A stretch of DNA of 64,000 nucleotides, from positions 186,001-250,000 of the forward strand of contig SZNP01000007.1 in NCBI GenBank assembly GCA_005239435.1, given 5' to 3'. The notes under the pieces are model-generated. The model did not search any database, was not told the DNA's origin, and saw nothing but the letters and a program-made list of their open reading frames with translations. This DNA is from Halorussus salinisoli (GTDB taxonomy: Archaea > Halobacteriota > Halobacteria > Halobacteriales > Haladaptataceae). The position numbers and the translations under genes were made by a program. Numbering within the stretch: the first letter of the stretch is position 1; every line of letters begins with the position of its first letter. Positions 16,268 to 23,409 of the stretch are shown in pieces.

Positions 16268-18420
16268 ACCGACGACGGTTTCGCCTCTTCTCCGCGGTGC
16301 TGGCGGTCGTCGCTGGCGGGGTCGTCTTCCTCGTCGCCACCGAACTGTTTCCGTACCACACGACCAACCACGACGAGGCGGTCTACCTCCAGCAGGCCGC
16401 GATGCTCCTCGACGGCCGGCTAGCGGTGTTCCCGCCGGTTCCGGAGTCGTTCCGGCCGTGGTTCTTCGTCCGGGACGGAGGTCGGCTCTACCCCAAGTAC
16501 GCGCCGGTTCCGGCCGCGATGTTCGCGGTCGGGAAGCTACTCGGCGGCGCTCGTCTCGCGCTCGTACTGATTGCCGCGGGGAACGTGGCGCTGACCGCCG
16601 CGATTGCGGCCGAGGCGTTCGACCGCCGGACCGGCCTGCTGGCGGGGGCGTTCCTGCTGGCCTCTCCGCTGTTTCTGATAGACTCGTCGGTGTTCCTCCC
16701 GTACGCACCGACGACGTTCTGGAATCTCCTGTTCGCGTTCGCGTACTTCCGGTCGGCCCGGCACGAGGAGGACGCGGGCGCGAGCATCCACGAGACGAAC
16801 GGCTACGCCCTGCTCGCTGGCCTCGCGATCGGCGTGGCGTTCTTCGCGCGACCCTACACCGCGGTTCTGTTCGCGGCCCCGTTCGTCGCTCACGCGCTCT
16901 ACTCGCTGTGGTCCGGCCCCTCCTCGGCACGACTCTCCCGGCTCTCGCTGACCGCGCTCGGCGGACTGGTCGGCGTCGGGGCTGCGCTCGCGTACAACGC
17001 CGCGACGACCGGGTCACCGTGGGTGTTCCCCTACGCTGCGTTCGCGCCGCAAGACGGTCTCGGGTTCGGCCACCGCGAGATTCTGGGCTACGCGAGAGAG
17101 TACACCCCCGCGCTCGCACTCCGGGCCAACGCCGGGGTGGTCTCGCTGCTGTTCACCGAATGGGTCGTCGGCGGCCCGGTCGGTACGCTACTCGCAATGG
17201 TCGGTGTCGGGCGTTTCCTCCGCCGGGTCTCACCCGGGAAGTCCGCCGAGTTCACGGACGCACAGGCGAAGGCCGTCCTCGCGGGTCTGTTCGTCTCGGT
17301 CGTCGCGGGCAACGTCTTCTTCTGGGGGAACCTCAACGTCCTCGGGTCGCTAGCGGACCCGACCGACGGTCTCGTGGCCACGCTCGGGCCGTACTACCAC
17401 TTCGACCTGCTCGCACCGACCGCGGCGTTCGCGGCCAGCGGCGCACTTCTCGGATTCGACCGGGTGCGCGCGCTCGCGGACGACCGGTTCGGTGACGGCG
17501 ACGTCGGCGATAGCGACCGACTCGGCGGCACCGACCGCGCTCGGCGGGTCGCGGCGGGCGTCGCCGTCGTGGGAGTCCTCCTGCTCGCGGGCGCGACGGC
17601 GGGCGTCCTCGCGCCGACGGTCTCGGAGAACGCCGCCATCACCGACGAGTACGAGCAAGCCTACCAGCCCTTCGAGGAGCGCCACCTTTCGGACGCGGTC
17701 GTCTTCCTCCCGACGCCGTACGGCGACTGGCTCAACCACCCGTTCCAGTACCTCCGGAACGACCCCGACTTCGACGGCGAGACGGTGTACGCGCTGTCGA
17801 ACGGGCCCACTGACCTCGACGTGGTCGCGGCGTATCCGAACCGGACGTACTACCGCTACGTCTACCGCGGCGAGTGGGTCCCCTACGGCGGCGAGACGGT
17901 GGACCCGGCGCTCCAGCGCGTCCGAGTCGTTCGCGGCGAGAGCGTCTCCCTGAACGCCACGCTCGCGGTTCCGCAGTACGCTCAGGGCGTGTCGGCCCGC
18001 GTCTCGACCGACCGAGGAGCGACCTACTACGCGGTCGATGGCACGCCGGCGAACCTCTCGCTCGACCTCCGGGTGGCGAACGGGACGGCCCGACTCGCCG
18101 GTCGGGGAGTCCGGCCGGTCGGCGAGAACGACACGGTCTCGGTCGGCCGTGAGGACGAGGTGGTCGTCCAGGTGTTCGTCAGCGAAGGCGCGACCGGGTT
18201 CTCCTACCGACTCGAACTCCCGGTCCGGAGCGAGAACGGGTCGGTCGCCGCGCTCTCGCCCGAGCGGGAGGTGTGTCTGGTCGCCCGCAACTGCAACGGT
18301 GCGGCCGCCTACGTCCCCGGGTCGGTGCCGGAGCGAGTCGGGATGGAGACGGCTCTCCGGACGAACGAACCGTCGGGAGTGGGCGAACGCGGGAACTCGT
18401 CTGCTCGGAGGCGTCCGTAG
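16264..18420 (+). CDS. Large GT-C-type membrane glycosyltransferase (GT39/ArnT-like)
   Basis: 718 residues. The N-terminal half has many membrane helices, and the first luminal loop holds TNHDEAVYLQQAAMLL, whose Asp/Glu pair is the hallmark of GT-C enzymes that use polyprenyl-phosphate sugars. PWFFVRDGGRLYPKYAP and FARPYTAVLF are further family-like segments. The C-terminal ~230 residues are predicted to be extracytoplasmic and beta-rich (SVSLNATLAVPQYAQGVSARVSTDRG). The ATG overlaps the stop of the iron-type ABC ATPase (ATGA), so it is cotranscribed with the importer, an odd partnership. The sugar and acceptor are unknown. Confidence 0.8.
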   Translation: MNRRRFRLFSAVLAVVAGGVVFLVATELFPYHTTNHDEAVYLQQAAMLLDGRLAVFPPVPESFRPWFFVRDGGRLYPKYAPVPAAMFAVGKLLGGARLALVLIAAGNVALTAAIAAEAFDRRTGLLAGAFLLASPLFLIDSSVFLPYAPTTFWNLLFAFAYFRSARHEEDAGASIHETNGYALLAGLAIGVAFFARPYTAVLFAAPFVAHALYSLWSGPSSARLSRLSLTALGGLVGVGAALAYNAATTGSPWVFPYAAFAPQDGLGFGHREILGYAREYTPALALRANAGVVSLLFTEWVVGGPVGTLLAMVGVGRFLRRVSPGKSAEFTDAQAKAVLAGLFVSVVAGNVFFWGNLNVLGSLADPTDGLVATLGPYYHFDLLAPTAAFAASGALLGFDRVRALADDRFGDGDVGDSDRLGGTDRARRVAAGVAVVGVLLLAGATAGVLAPTVSENAAITDEYEQAYQPFEERHLSDAVVFLPTPYGDWLNHPFQYLRNDPDFDGETVYALSNGPTDLDVVAAYPNRTYYRYVYRGEWVPYGGETVDPALQRVRVVRGESVSLNATLAVPQYAQGVSARVSTDRGATYYAVDGTPANLSLDLRVANGTARLAGRGVRPVGENDTVSVGREDEVVVQVFVSEGATGFSYRLELPVRSENGSVAALSPEREVCLVARNCNGAAAYVPGSVPERVGMETALRTNEPSGVGERGNSSARRRP

Positions 18421-18793
18421 CTACCCGTAGTGTAGCGGTTCCGAGTCGGGTTTCCGGAGGCGTAGCTATCCCGGAGTGACGTTCCGGTGCGCATTGGCGA
18501 CTCCTCCAACCCGGCGCGCGCTGGCGCGACCTCGCGGTTCGAGGTCGCGCCAACCGCGCGAGGGATGACCGAACGCAGTGAGGGAATCGGTTGGGGAGGC
18601 GTGAGGCCCACGGTCGCGGTGCGGACGCGATGCTGTGCGGTCGCAGTGACTCCGTTGCTCGAGGAGTAGATAGCTTGTTTCCTCCTCTTCCGACTTCGGC
18701 CGCTCAGAGAGTAGCTAGCTCCGTCGAATCTTTCTGTCGCCCCGACATTCAGGTCAAAAAGCTGAAACCTGATTCCGAAGAATCCACGAGTGG
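18421..18793. other. Intergenic stretch carrying a structured dispersed repeat
   Basis: No gene is supported. From about 18476 to 18607 it holds the copy of a dispersed repeat described separately. Around 18711 there is a GTAGCTAGCT motif like those at 10841 and 10901. An AT-richer zone near 18750 leads into the Nudix gene and may hold its promoter. Confidence 0.5.
18476..18607 (+). repeat. Dispersed structured repeat, copy A
   Basis: Begins GTGACG and ends GGCGTGAGGCC. The centre has a perfect 12-bp inverted repeat, GGCGCGACCTCG (18523-18534) / CGAGGTCGCGCC (18540-18551), with a 5-nt loop. The element is similar in order and sequence to the minus-strand copy at 61810-61957 and to the shorter copy at 61021-61104. 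No coding frame is kept among the copies. Confidence 0.65.
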
Positions 18794-19282
18794 ATGGACG
18801 AACTCGGCCAACTCGGCGACCGAAACGACGTAGCGAGAAGCGAGGAGACGATTCCGCTCGACGCCGAGAAGTTCGAGACGGTTTGCGAGAACGTCGAAGC
18901 AGGCAACGACCGCTGGGTCGGCGCGTTCGTCCGCGACGACGACGGTCGAATCGTCCTCGTTCAGAACCGCTGGAGCGACGGCTGGGTACTCCCCGGTGGA
19001 GACGTGGAGCGCGACGAGTCGCTCCGCGAGGCGGTCGTCCGCGAAGTCCGCGAGGAGACGGGTCTGGACGCGACCGTCGAACGACCGCTGGAGGTCGTCG
19101 AACAGACGTTCGCCTGGGACGGAGCAACTGTATCGGGCCACTTCGTCGTCTTCGAGGCACGGTGCGACGACACCTCGCTCGGCGACGACCTCGGGCGAGA
19201 CGACGAGATAGCCGACGCTACGTGGTTCGATTCGGTGCCCGAGGAGTGTGAACACCGGTCGCTCGTAGCTCGATACTTCTGA
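18794..19282 (+). CDS. Nudix hydrolase
   Basis: 162 residues. The Nudix box is complete: GG, then five residues to E, seven residues to REVREETGL (around residues 69-91). The box binds Mg2+ and catalyses hydrolysis of nucleoside diphosphate-linked substrates. Flanking strands (VGAFVRDDDGRIVLVQNRWSDGWVLPGG) match ADP-ribose/NTP-type Nudix proteins, but the substrate cannot be predicted. It is a single gene with no close partner. Confidence 0.9.
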   Translation: MDELGQLGDRNDVARSEETIPLDAEKFETVCENVEAGNDRWVGAFVRDDDGRIVLVQNRWSDGWVLPGGDVERDESLREAVVREVREETGLDATVERPLEVVEQTFAWDGATVSGHFVVFEARCDDTSLGDDLGRDDEIADATWFDSVPEECEHRSLVARYF

Positions 19283-19643
19283 ACCCGACGAGAAGGAACA
19301 GGAATATCATTCTCAGACGATGATTTCGACGTGGCTACCGATTGTATACGTGTACCACAGGTTGGCTCGGCCCTCGCGGGCTACCCGGACTGGCGGTCCC
19401 CGGCCCCGACCTCCGGGCGACCGCGCGAAGCGTCCGGACAGGGTTCGTCCCGTCCTCGTATGTAAACGTTCGGCCGACAGCCACTGTTTAGATAGCCGGT
19501 AGAATCGAGTGTGAGTTCTCGAAAGCCCTCGCCCGTTCAGTCCGCCGGTCCCGGCGGCTGAGTCGCCGAGCGCAAGTAGGAACGCGTCGCGCGTCTCTGA
19601 ACACCGACTCACTCCCCGACGAGTTCGCACCCCGATCGACTCG
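19283..19643. other. Convergent intergenic stretch, no supported gene
   Basis: A minus-strand frame of 105 codons runs through 19313-19630 but has an Arg-rich, shadow-like composition and no motif, so it is not called. No tRNA-like fold and no strong hairpin was seen. Confidence 0.4.
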
Positions 19644-20579
19644 CTACTCGACAGACTGCTCCGACGACAACTCCGGAAGCCCCGCTTCGATTTCGTCGCG
19701 GCGGTCCTCCAGCCACTCCGGAAGGACGAGTCGCTCGCCCAGTTCGTCCACGTCTTCGTCTACCGTGTAGCCCGGCGACTTCGTGGCGAACTCGAAGAGG
19801 ACGCCGCCCTTCGTGCGGGCGTAGACCGACTCGAACCACTTCCGGTCGATTATCTCGGTCGGTCTGAGTCCGTGGTCCGTCAGCACGTCGCGCCACTCCG
19901 ACTGGTCGTCTTCCGTGACCTGAAACGCGACGTGGTGGACGGTGCCCGCGCCGGGTTGCCCGCGGGGTGCCTGCGGGTCTTCGAGAATATCGACGACGTA
20001 GCCCAACTCGCCGTCGGTCTCGTAGCGTCGGCGGTCGCGCTCGGTCTCGCGGAACCCCATCGTGATCAGGAGGCTCGCGGTCGGTTCGGCGGACTCCAAC
20101 GAGAGCGTCACGCCGAAGAAGCCCCGGATGGCGTGTTCGTCGGGGACCGGCCCCTCCGGTGGGTCCCCCGCGGGCGCGTCTGCCCGCGCGACCAGTTCGA
20201 GCGGCAGGCCGTCGGGGTCCCGGAACGGAACCACCGTATCGCCGAACCGCTCGCGAGGGTCGTCGGCGTCCACCCCCGCGTCGGCTAGTCGCTCGACCCA
20301 GTAATCGACCGACTCCTCCGGAATCAGAAACGCGGTCGTGCTGACCTGTCCGGTGCCCACCCGTCCGGGTCGAGCGCCGGGGTACGGGAAGAACGTCATG
20401 CTCGTCCCGGGAGTCCCCGAGTAGTCTCCGTAGAAGAGGTGGTAGACCGAAACGTCGTCCTGGTTCACGCTCCGCTTGACTAACCGGAGTCCGAGGGTTC
20501 GCGTGTAGAAGTCGAGATTTCTGCCGGGATCGCCGGCGATGGCCGTGACGTGGTGGATACCGGGGATGTCCGTCGGCAT
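19644..20579 (-). CDS. VOC-family ring-cleaving dioxygenase (glyoxalase fold)
   Basis: 311 residues with two VOC (beta-alpha-beta-beta-beta) modules. The first starts GIHHVTAIAGDPGRNLDFYTRTLGLRLVKRSVNQDD and the second has TVHHVAFQVTEDDQSEWRDVL. Metal ligands expected in the fold are His in IHHVT, His in VHHVAF and Glu near the end (GVLFEFATKSPGY). The layout and the YHLFYGDYSGTPGTSMTFFPYPGA segment resemble the MhqO/MhqE-type proteins of bacteria, which are proposed to cleave hydroquinones. The true substrate is unknown. Confidence 0.82.
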   Translation of the reverse strand: MPTDIPGIHHVTAIAGDPGRNLDFYTRTLGLRLVKRSVNQDDVSVYHLFYGDYSGTPGTSMTFFPYPGARPGRVGTGQVSTTAFLIPEESVDYWVERLADAGVDADDPRERFGDTVVPFRDPDGLPLELVARADAPAGDPPEGPVPDEHAIRGFFGVTLSLESAEPTASLLITMGFRETERDRRRYETDGELGYVVDILEDPQAPRGQPGAGTVHHVAFQVTEDDQSEWRDVLTDHGLRPTEIIDRKWFESVYARTKGGVLFEFATKSPGYTVDEDVDELGERLVLPEWLEDRRDEIEAGLPELSSEQSVE

Positions 20580-20639
20580 ACCGTGAACTACCCCGTCGGC
20601 TCGAATAACTCTGGGGGCTATCCCGGCCGCAATCGCGGA

Positions 20640-21407
20640 CTACCGTAGTTCCGGATTCCGCCGTTTCCGTCGGCGTCGCTCCTCCAGACACACCTTCACG
20701 ATGGACTTGGCAATCGCGGCCCCGCCCGAGAAGGGGTCTAACTTCGTCTCGCCAGCGCGCTCGTCGTACTCGATGGGAATCTCGCGCACGTCGTAGCCCC
20801 TCGTCTTGGGCCGAATCAGGAGTTCCGCCGAGAGCCCCGTGTTCTCGGTCCAGTCGATGTCCTCGATTACGTCCCGCCGGTACGCGCGCATCCCCGTGGT
20901 GGTGTCGTGGACGAGTTCGCCCATCAGGAGGCTCGCCAGTCCGGCGAACGCGTAGTTCCCCCACCGATTCAGGTCCGGCATCGCCTCGGCACCCCAGTAG
21001 AGGCGGTCGCCGCTCACCACGTCGTACCCCCGGTTTATCCAGTCGAGGAACTCCGGAAGTTGCCCCATCGGGTAGGTGTCGTCGCAGTCGGTCGTCACGA
21101 CTACGGGCCGGTCGGGCGTCAGCAGGGCCTCACGCACCGCCACGCCGTAGCCCTGCGGTTCCTGCTCGACCACGCGCGCACCGCGGCCGCGGGCGATTTC
21201 GGGCGTCCGGTCCGACGACCCGTCCACGCAGACGACTTCGGCTCGGCCGTCGGTCACGCGCTCGACGTCGTCCAACACCGTGCCGATGGCGGCCTCCTCG
21301 TTGTACGTGCCCATGACCACGCTCACGTCGTCGAAGGTGTACCCGGAGGCGTCTCCGGACTCCGAGTTGGCGTCTCCGTCGTCCGACTCCACCGCGTCCG
21401 TATTCAT
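20640..21407 (-). CDS. GT2 family glycosyltransferase (dolichyl-phosphate sugar synthase-like)
   Basis: 255 residues. Family 2 motifs are clear: VSVVMGTYNEEAAIGTVLDDVERV, VVCVDGSSDRT, the metal-binding VTTDCDDTYP, and TGLSAELLIRPKTRGYDVREIPIEY near the acceptor site. There is no membrane helix, only a polar ~25-residue N-terminal extension. Enzymes of this type charge dolichyl phosphate with a hexose for S-layer N-glycosylation in haloarchaea. The promoter has a dyad (21444-21457) matching the two sites of the RGP/iron-importer region 9-10 kb away. The 60-bp gap to the VOC gene suggests possible cotranscription. Confidence 0.85.
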   Translation of the reverse strand: MNTDAVESDDGDANSESGDASGYTFDDVSVVMGTYNEEAAIGTVLDDVERVTDGRAEVVCVDGSSDRTPEIARGRGARVVEQEPQGYGVAVREALLTPDRPVVVTTDCDDTYPMGQLPEFLDWINRGYDVVSGDRLYWGAEAMPDLNRWGNYAFAGLASLLMGELVHDTTTGMRAYRRDVIEDIDWTENTGLSAELLIRPKTRGYDVREIPIEYDERAGETKLDPFSGGAAIAKSIVKVCLEERRRRKRRNPELR

Positions 21408-21443
21408 GCTGTCTGTCGGTTGTGCTGGCGCGTATTAGTATTT

Positions 21444-21457
21444 TTAGGTTCGCCAAA
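21444..21457 (-). promoter_or_regulatory. DtxR/SirR-like operator (site 3) in front of the GT2 gene
   Basis: Read on the minus strand it is TTTGGCGAACCTAA: the same 14-bp frame as TTAGGCNNGCCTAA, with one difference in each half. It sits in a longer AT-flanked palindrome (TTTTTGG...CCTAAAAA). The CCTAAAAA half doubles as a TATA-like element about 37 nt before the ATG at 21407. It is a weaker match than sites 1 and 2. Confidence 0.5.
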
Positions 21458-21548
21458 AATAGTCGTCCGGTTCGCTACGGGGACACGCTTAACCTCGTCA
21501 CCACCGATAGTGGTACTAGATAGCGTCACGCGTGGACGCGACCCTACC

Positions 21549-22373
21549 ATGACCGAACGAATCGACCTGGACGAACTCGACGCGGGCGAGACCGACGAGG
21601 ACGATCCGAACCCCGGCGACTGGTTCTGGCGCGGGGAAGGCGACCCCGAGGACGCGCCGGAGGCCGTGACCGAAGTCGAAACGTCGGGGTCCGAATCTCC
21701 GGCCGGTTCGTCGCCTTCGGACTCCGGGGGAGAAGTGTCGAGCGAGACGAGTTCCGACCCGATTCCTCGCGTCCCCCGTGAGAACGAGGACAAACCCGTG
21801 GGCGTCCCGGCCGACTCCGGCGGGGCAGGTGTCGGCGTCGAGTCCGGCGGGGCGGACAGCACACCCGCAGACGAGGCGGGCGCGAGCGAACGCGACGCGC
21901 GCGACGCCAACGCGCATGACGCGCACGCAAGCGCGAGCGTAGAAACCAATAATAGCTCACGATCGCCCTCGGGACCACACGGCGGCGGCGCGGACGACAT
22001 GACGCTGGCGTTCACCTACGCGGCCGCGACCCGTCTCTCGAACTTCGGCGCGGTCGCGGCCGACGCCTACGGGTGGGCCGACTGGGTGGGTCTCGTCGGC
22101 CGGGTCCCGGCCCACGTCCTCAACAAGTTCCAGCGCGACCGGAACGTGGACCTCGACTTCTTCAACGGTGCGAGCGCCGACCCCGGCGAGCGCCTCGCTC
22201 GAATCGGCCCGCGCTCGATGTTCTATTCCGAGCGCATGGTCGTGGTCGGCGTCCCCGGCGAGGACGAGGACGTCGCGGAGACGGCCGACTGGGAGTTCGT
22301 CCCGCTTCCGGAGGCCGCCGAGAAGGCCGGGTGGGAGGTCGGCGAGGACGAAACCGAGGGTTCCTCGGAGTAG
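21549..22373 (+). CDS. Haloarchaeal protein of unknown function with disordered acidic N terminus
   Basis: 274 residues from ATG 21549. Residues 1-~150 are low complexity (Asp, Glu, Ser, Gly), with a DWFWRGEGDPEDAPEAV patch near the start. Residues ~153-255 form a compact domain, MTLAFTYAAATRLSNFGAVAADAYGWADWVGLVGRVPAHVLNKFQRDRNVDLDFFNG, ending in a strand with FYSERMVVVGVPG. The domain looks conserved in style but I cannot name it. A long frame continues upstream to 20907 antisense to the GT2 gene and is rejected. T6 follows the stop directly. Confidence 0.7.
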   Translation: MTERIDLDELDAGETDEDDPNPGDWFWRGEGDPEDAPEAVTEVETSGSESPAGSSPSDSGGEVSSETSSDPIPRVPRENEDKPVGVPADSGGAGVGVESGGADSTPADEAGASERDARDANAHDAHASASVETNNSSRSPSGPHGGGADDMTLAFTYAAATRLSNFGAVAADAYGWADWVGLVGRVPAHVLNKFQRDRNVDLDFFNGASADPGERLARIGPRSMFYSERMVVVGVPGEDEDVAETADWEFVPLPEAAEKAGWEVGEDETEGSSE

Positions 22374-22379
22374 TTTTTT
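22374..22379 (+). terminator. Poly-T terminator after the 274-residue protein gene
   Basis: A run of six T follows the TAG stop. T-rich tracts without a strong hairpin are the usual archaeal terminator signal. Read-through into the 22417 gene is still possible. Confidence 0.4.
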
Positions 22380-22416
22380 GCCTCTTCGAGTGGTACCGAC
22401 ACTCACGGGGATACCA

Positions 22417-22695
22417 ATGAGCTTACGAAACGCGGGACGACAGGCACCGATACTGCTCGCCGGCGTCCTGCTCTTCGGCGCGTGGGTCGCAGTGAACCTG
22501 TTCCGAGTACTCGACGCTATTCCGTCCATCTGGGCCGAAAGCGGTGGCGCCATCGGCCAGACCTGGCTCAGCGGACTGGTCGGCCTGCTCGTGATGCTCG
22601 CCATCGTCGGCCTGCTGGTCGCGCTGTACGGCGCACTCTCGGAGTCGTCACCAACGCCCGACACGTTCCCGCCCGAGCGCGGCGGAGTCCGGTAG
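22417..22695 (+). CDS. Small membrane protein of unknown function (92 aa)
   Basis: ATG 22417 gives a protein with two hydrophobic helices (APILLAGVLLFGAWVAVNLF and LVGLLVMLAIVGLLVALYGALS) and a polar C terminus (TPDTFPPERGGVR). An upstream frame is antisense-like and polar and was not used. The stop is 2 nt before the ATG of the zinc-ribbon gene, so the two and the next gene probably form an operon. No family recognised. Confidence 0.65.
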   Translation: MSLRNAGRQAPILLAGVLLFGAWVAVNLFRVLDAIPSIWAESGGAIGQTWLSGLVGLLVMLAIVGLLVALYGALSESSPTPDTFPPERGGVR

Positions 22696-22697
22696 CG

Positions 22698-22847
22698 ATG
22701 ACCTACTACGAGTGCGAGGCGTGCGGCCAACTGGCCGACTTCGCCGACGCCCACGGCAGGCCGTTGCGTCGGGAGTGTCCGGCTTGCGAGGACCCCACCG
22801 TCTGGAAGACCGCCTTCGCCGACGAGCAATCGGGGGTGTCGTTCTGA
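22698..22847 (+). CDS. Tiny zinc-ribbon protein (49 aa)
   Basis: The whole protein is one zinc knuckle: YYECEACGQLADF, then RRECPACEDPTVW. Two CxxC pairs are spaced for one Zn2+, with a short tail. It is similar in build to rubrerythrin-type C-terminal ribbons used as free-standing small proteins in haloarchaea. The 2-nt gap to the upstream gene and the 4-nt overlap with the downstream frame place it in a three-gene operon. Confidence 0.75.
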   Translation: MTYYECEACGQLADFADAHGRPLRRECPACEDPTVWKTAFADEQSGVSF

Positions 22848-23182
22848 CCATCGAGTTCGCGGTCGGCGACCGATTCGTCGAGGCGGCCGAGGAGTGGGGC
22901 GACAGTCGCCTCATGGACGAGGACGACGCCATCGAGACCAAGGCCGAGCAGGCCCTGCTCGAAATCGAACACCTCACGTCGGGCGCGACCGACGTGTCGT
23001 TCGAGGTCGAAGGCCGGACCGTCCGTCACGAGGCCAGCGACGAACTCGCGGCCCTGCTGTCCGAACAGGCCGACGAGACCGACCTCTCGGAGTCCGAACT
23101 GTTACGCCTCCACGTCGACCTGTTCTCGGGCGCGTTCCGCGACGACGACGCGGTGCGCCCGCCGAACGCGCCGCCGGAGTGA
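22844..23182 (+). CDS. Acidic protein of unknown function, apparent CTG start overlapping the upstream stop
   Basis: Coding-like sequence begins at the CTG of CTGACC, whose TGA is the stop of the zinc-ribbon gene. The protein reads (M)TIEFAVGDRFVEAAEEWGDSRLMDEDDAIETKAEQALLEIEHL and continues to a helical C terminus (LSESELLRLHVDLFSGAF), about 112 residues. No ATG, GTG or TTG lies near this position in frame. The first ATG is at 22913 and would cut off ~23 coding-like residues. So either CTG is used, the gene starts at 22913 (89 residues), or a base change removed an ATG. Function unknown. Confidence 0.6.
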   Translation: MTIEFAVGDRFVEAAEEWGDSRLMDEDDAIETKAEQALLEIEHLTSGATDVSFEVEGRTVRHEASDELAALLSEQADETDLSESELLRLHVDLFSGAFRDDDAVRPPNAPPE

Positions 23183-23221
23183 GGGGGAACGCATAAGTCA
23201 CTTCTCGTCGTGTGTTATCGC

Positions 23222-23395
23222 ATGACTCACAAAGACAAGGGGTGGCGACCGGACATCGGGATGGAGTCCTACGGGGGACACGAAATCTGGGACCACGGCA
23301 TCGGTCCCCACGAGATAAACGACGGCGAGGTCGACGGGGAGATCGAGTTCCCCGCGGAACTGAAAGAGGGTCTCGACGACCTCGACGAACTGTAA
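23222..23395 (+). CDS. Small acidic conserved-looking protein (57 aa)
   Basis: ATG 23222. The sequence starts MTHKDKGWRPDIGMESYGGHEIWDHGIGPHEIND and ends in an acidic helix LKEGLDDLDEL. It has good haloarchaeal codon usage and His/Trp/Gly-rich turns but no recognised motif. It lies 39 bp after the preceding gene and converges on the Dyp-like gene. Could be a small metal-binding protein, judging only by its four His residues. Confidence 0.6.
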   Translation: MTHKDKGWRPDIGMESYGGHEIWDHGIGPHEINDGEVDGEIEFPAELKEGLDDLDEL

Positions 23396-23409
23396 GTCGG
23401 TTCGCCGGC

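Noticed and set aside
15077..17119. 680-codon minus-strand frame opposite the ATPase and GT-C gene
   Set aside because: Spans two well-supported genes on the other strand and has no motif.
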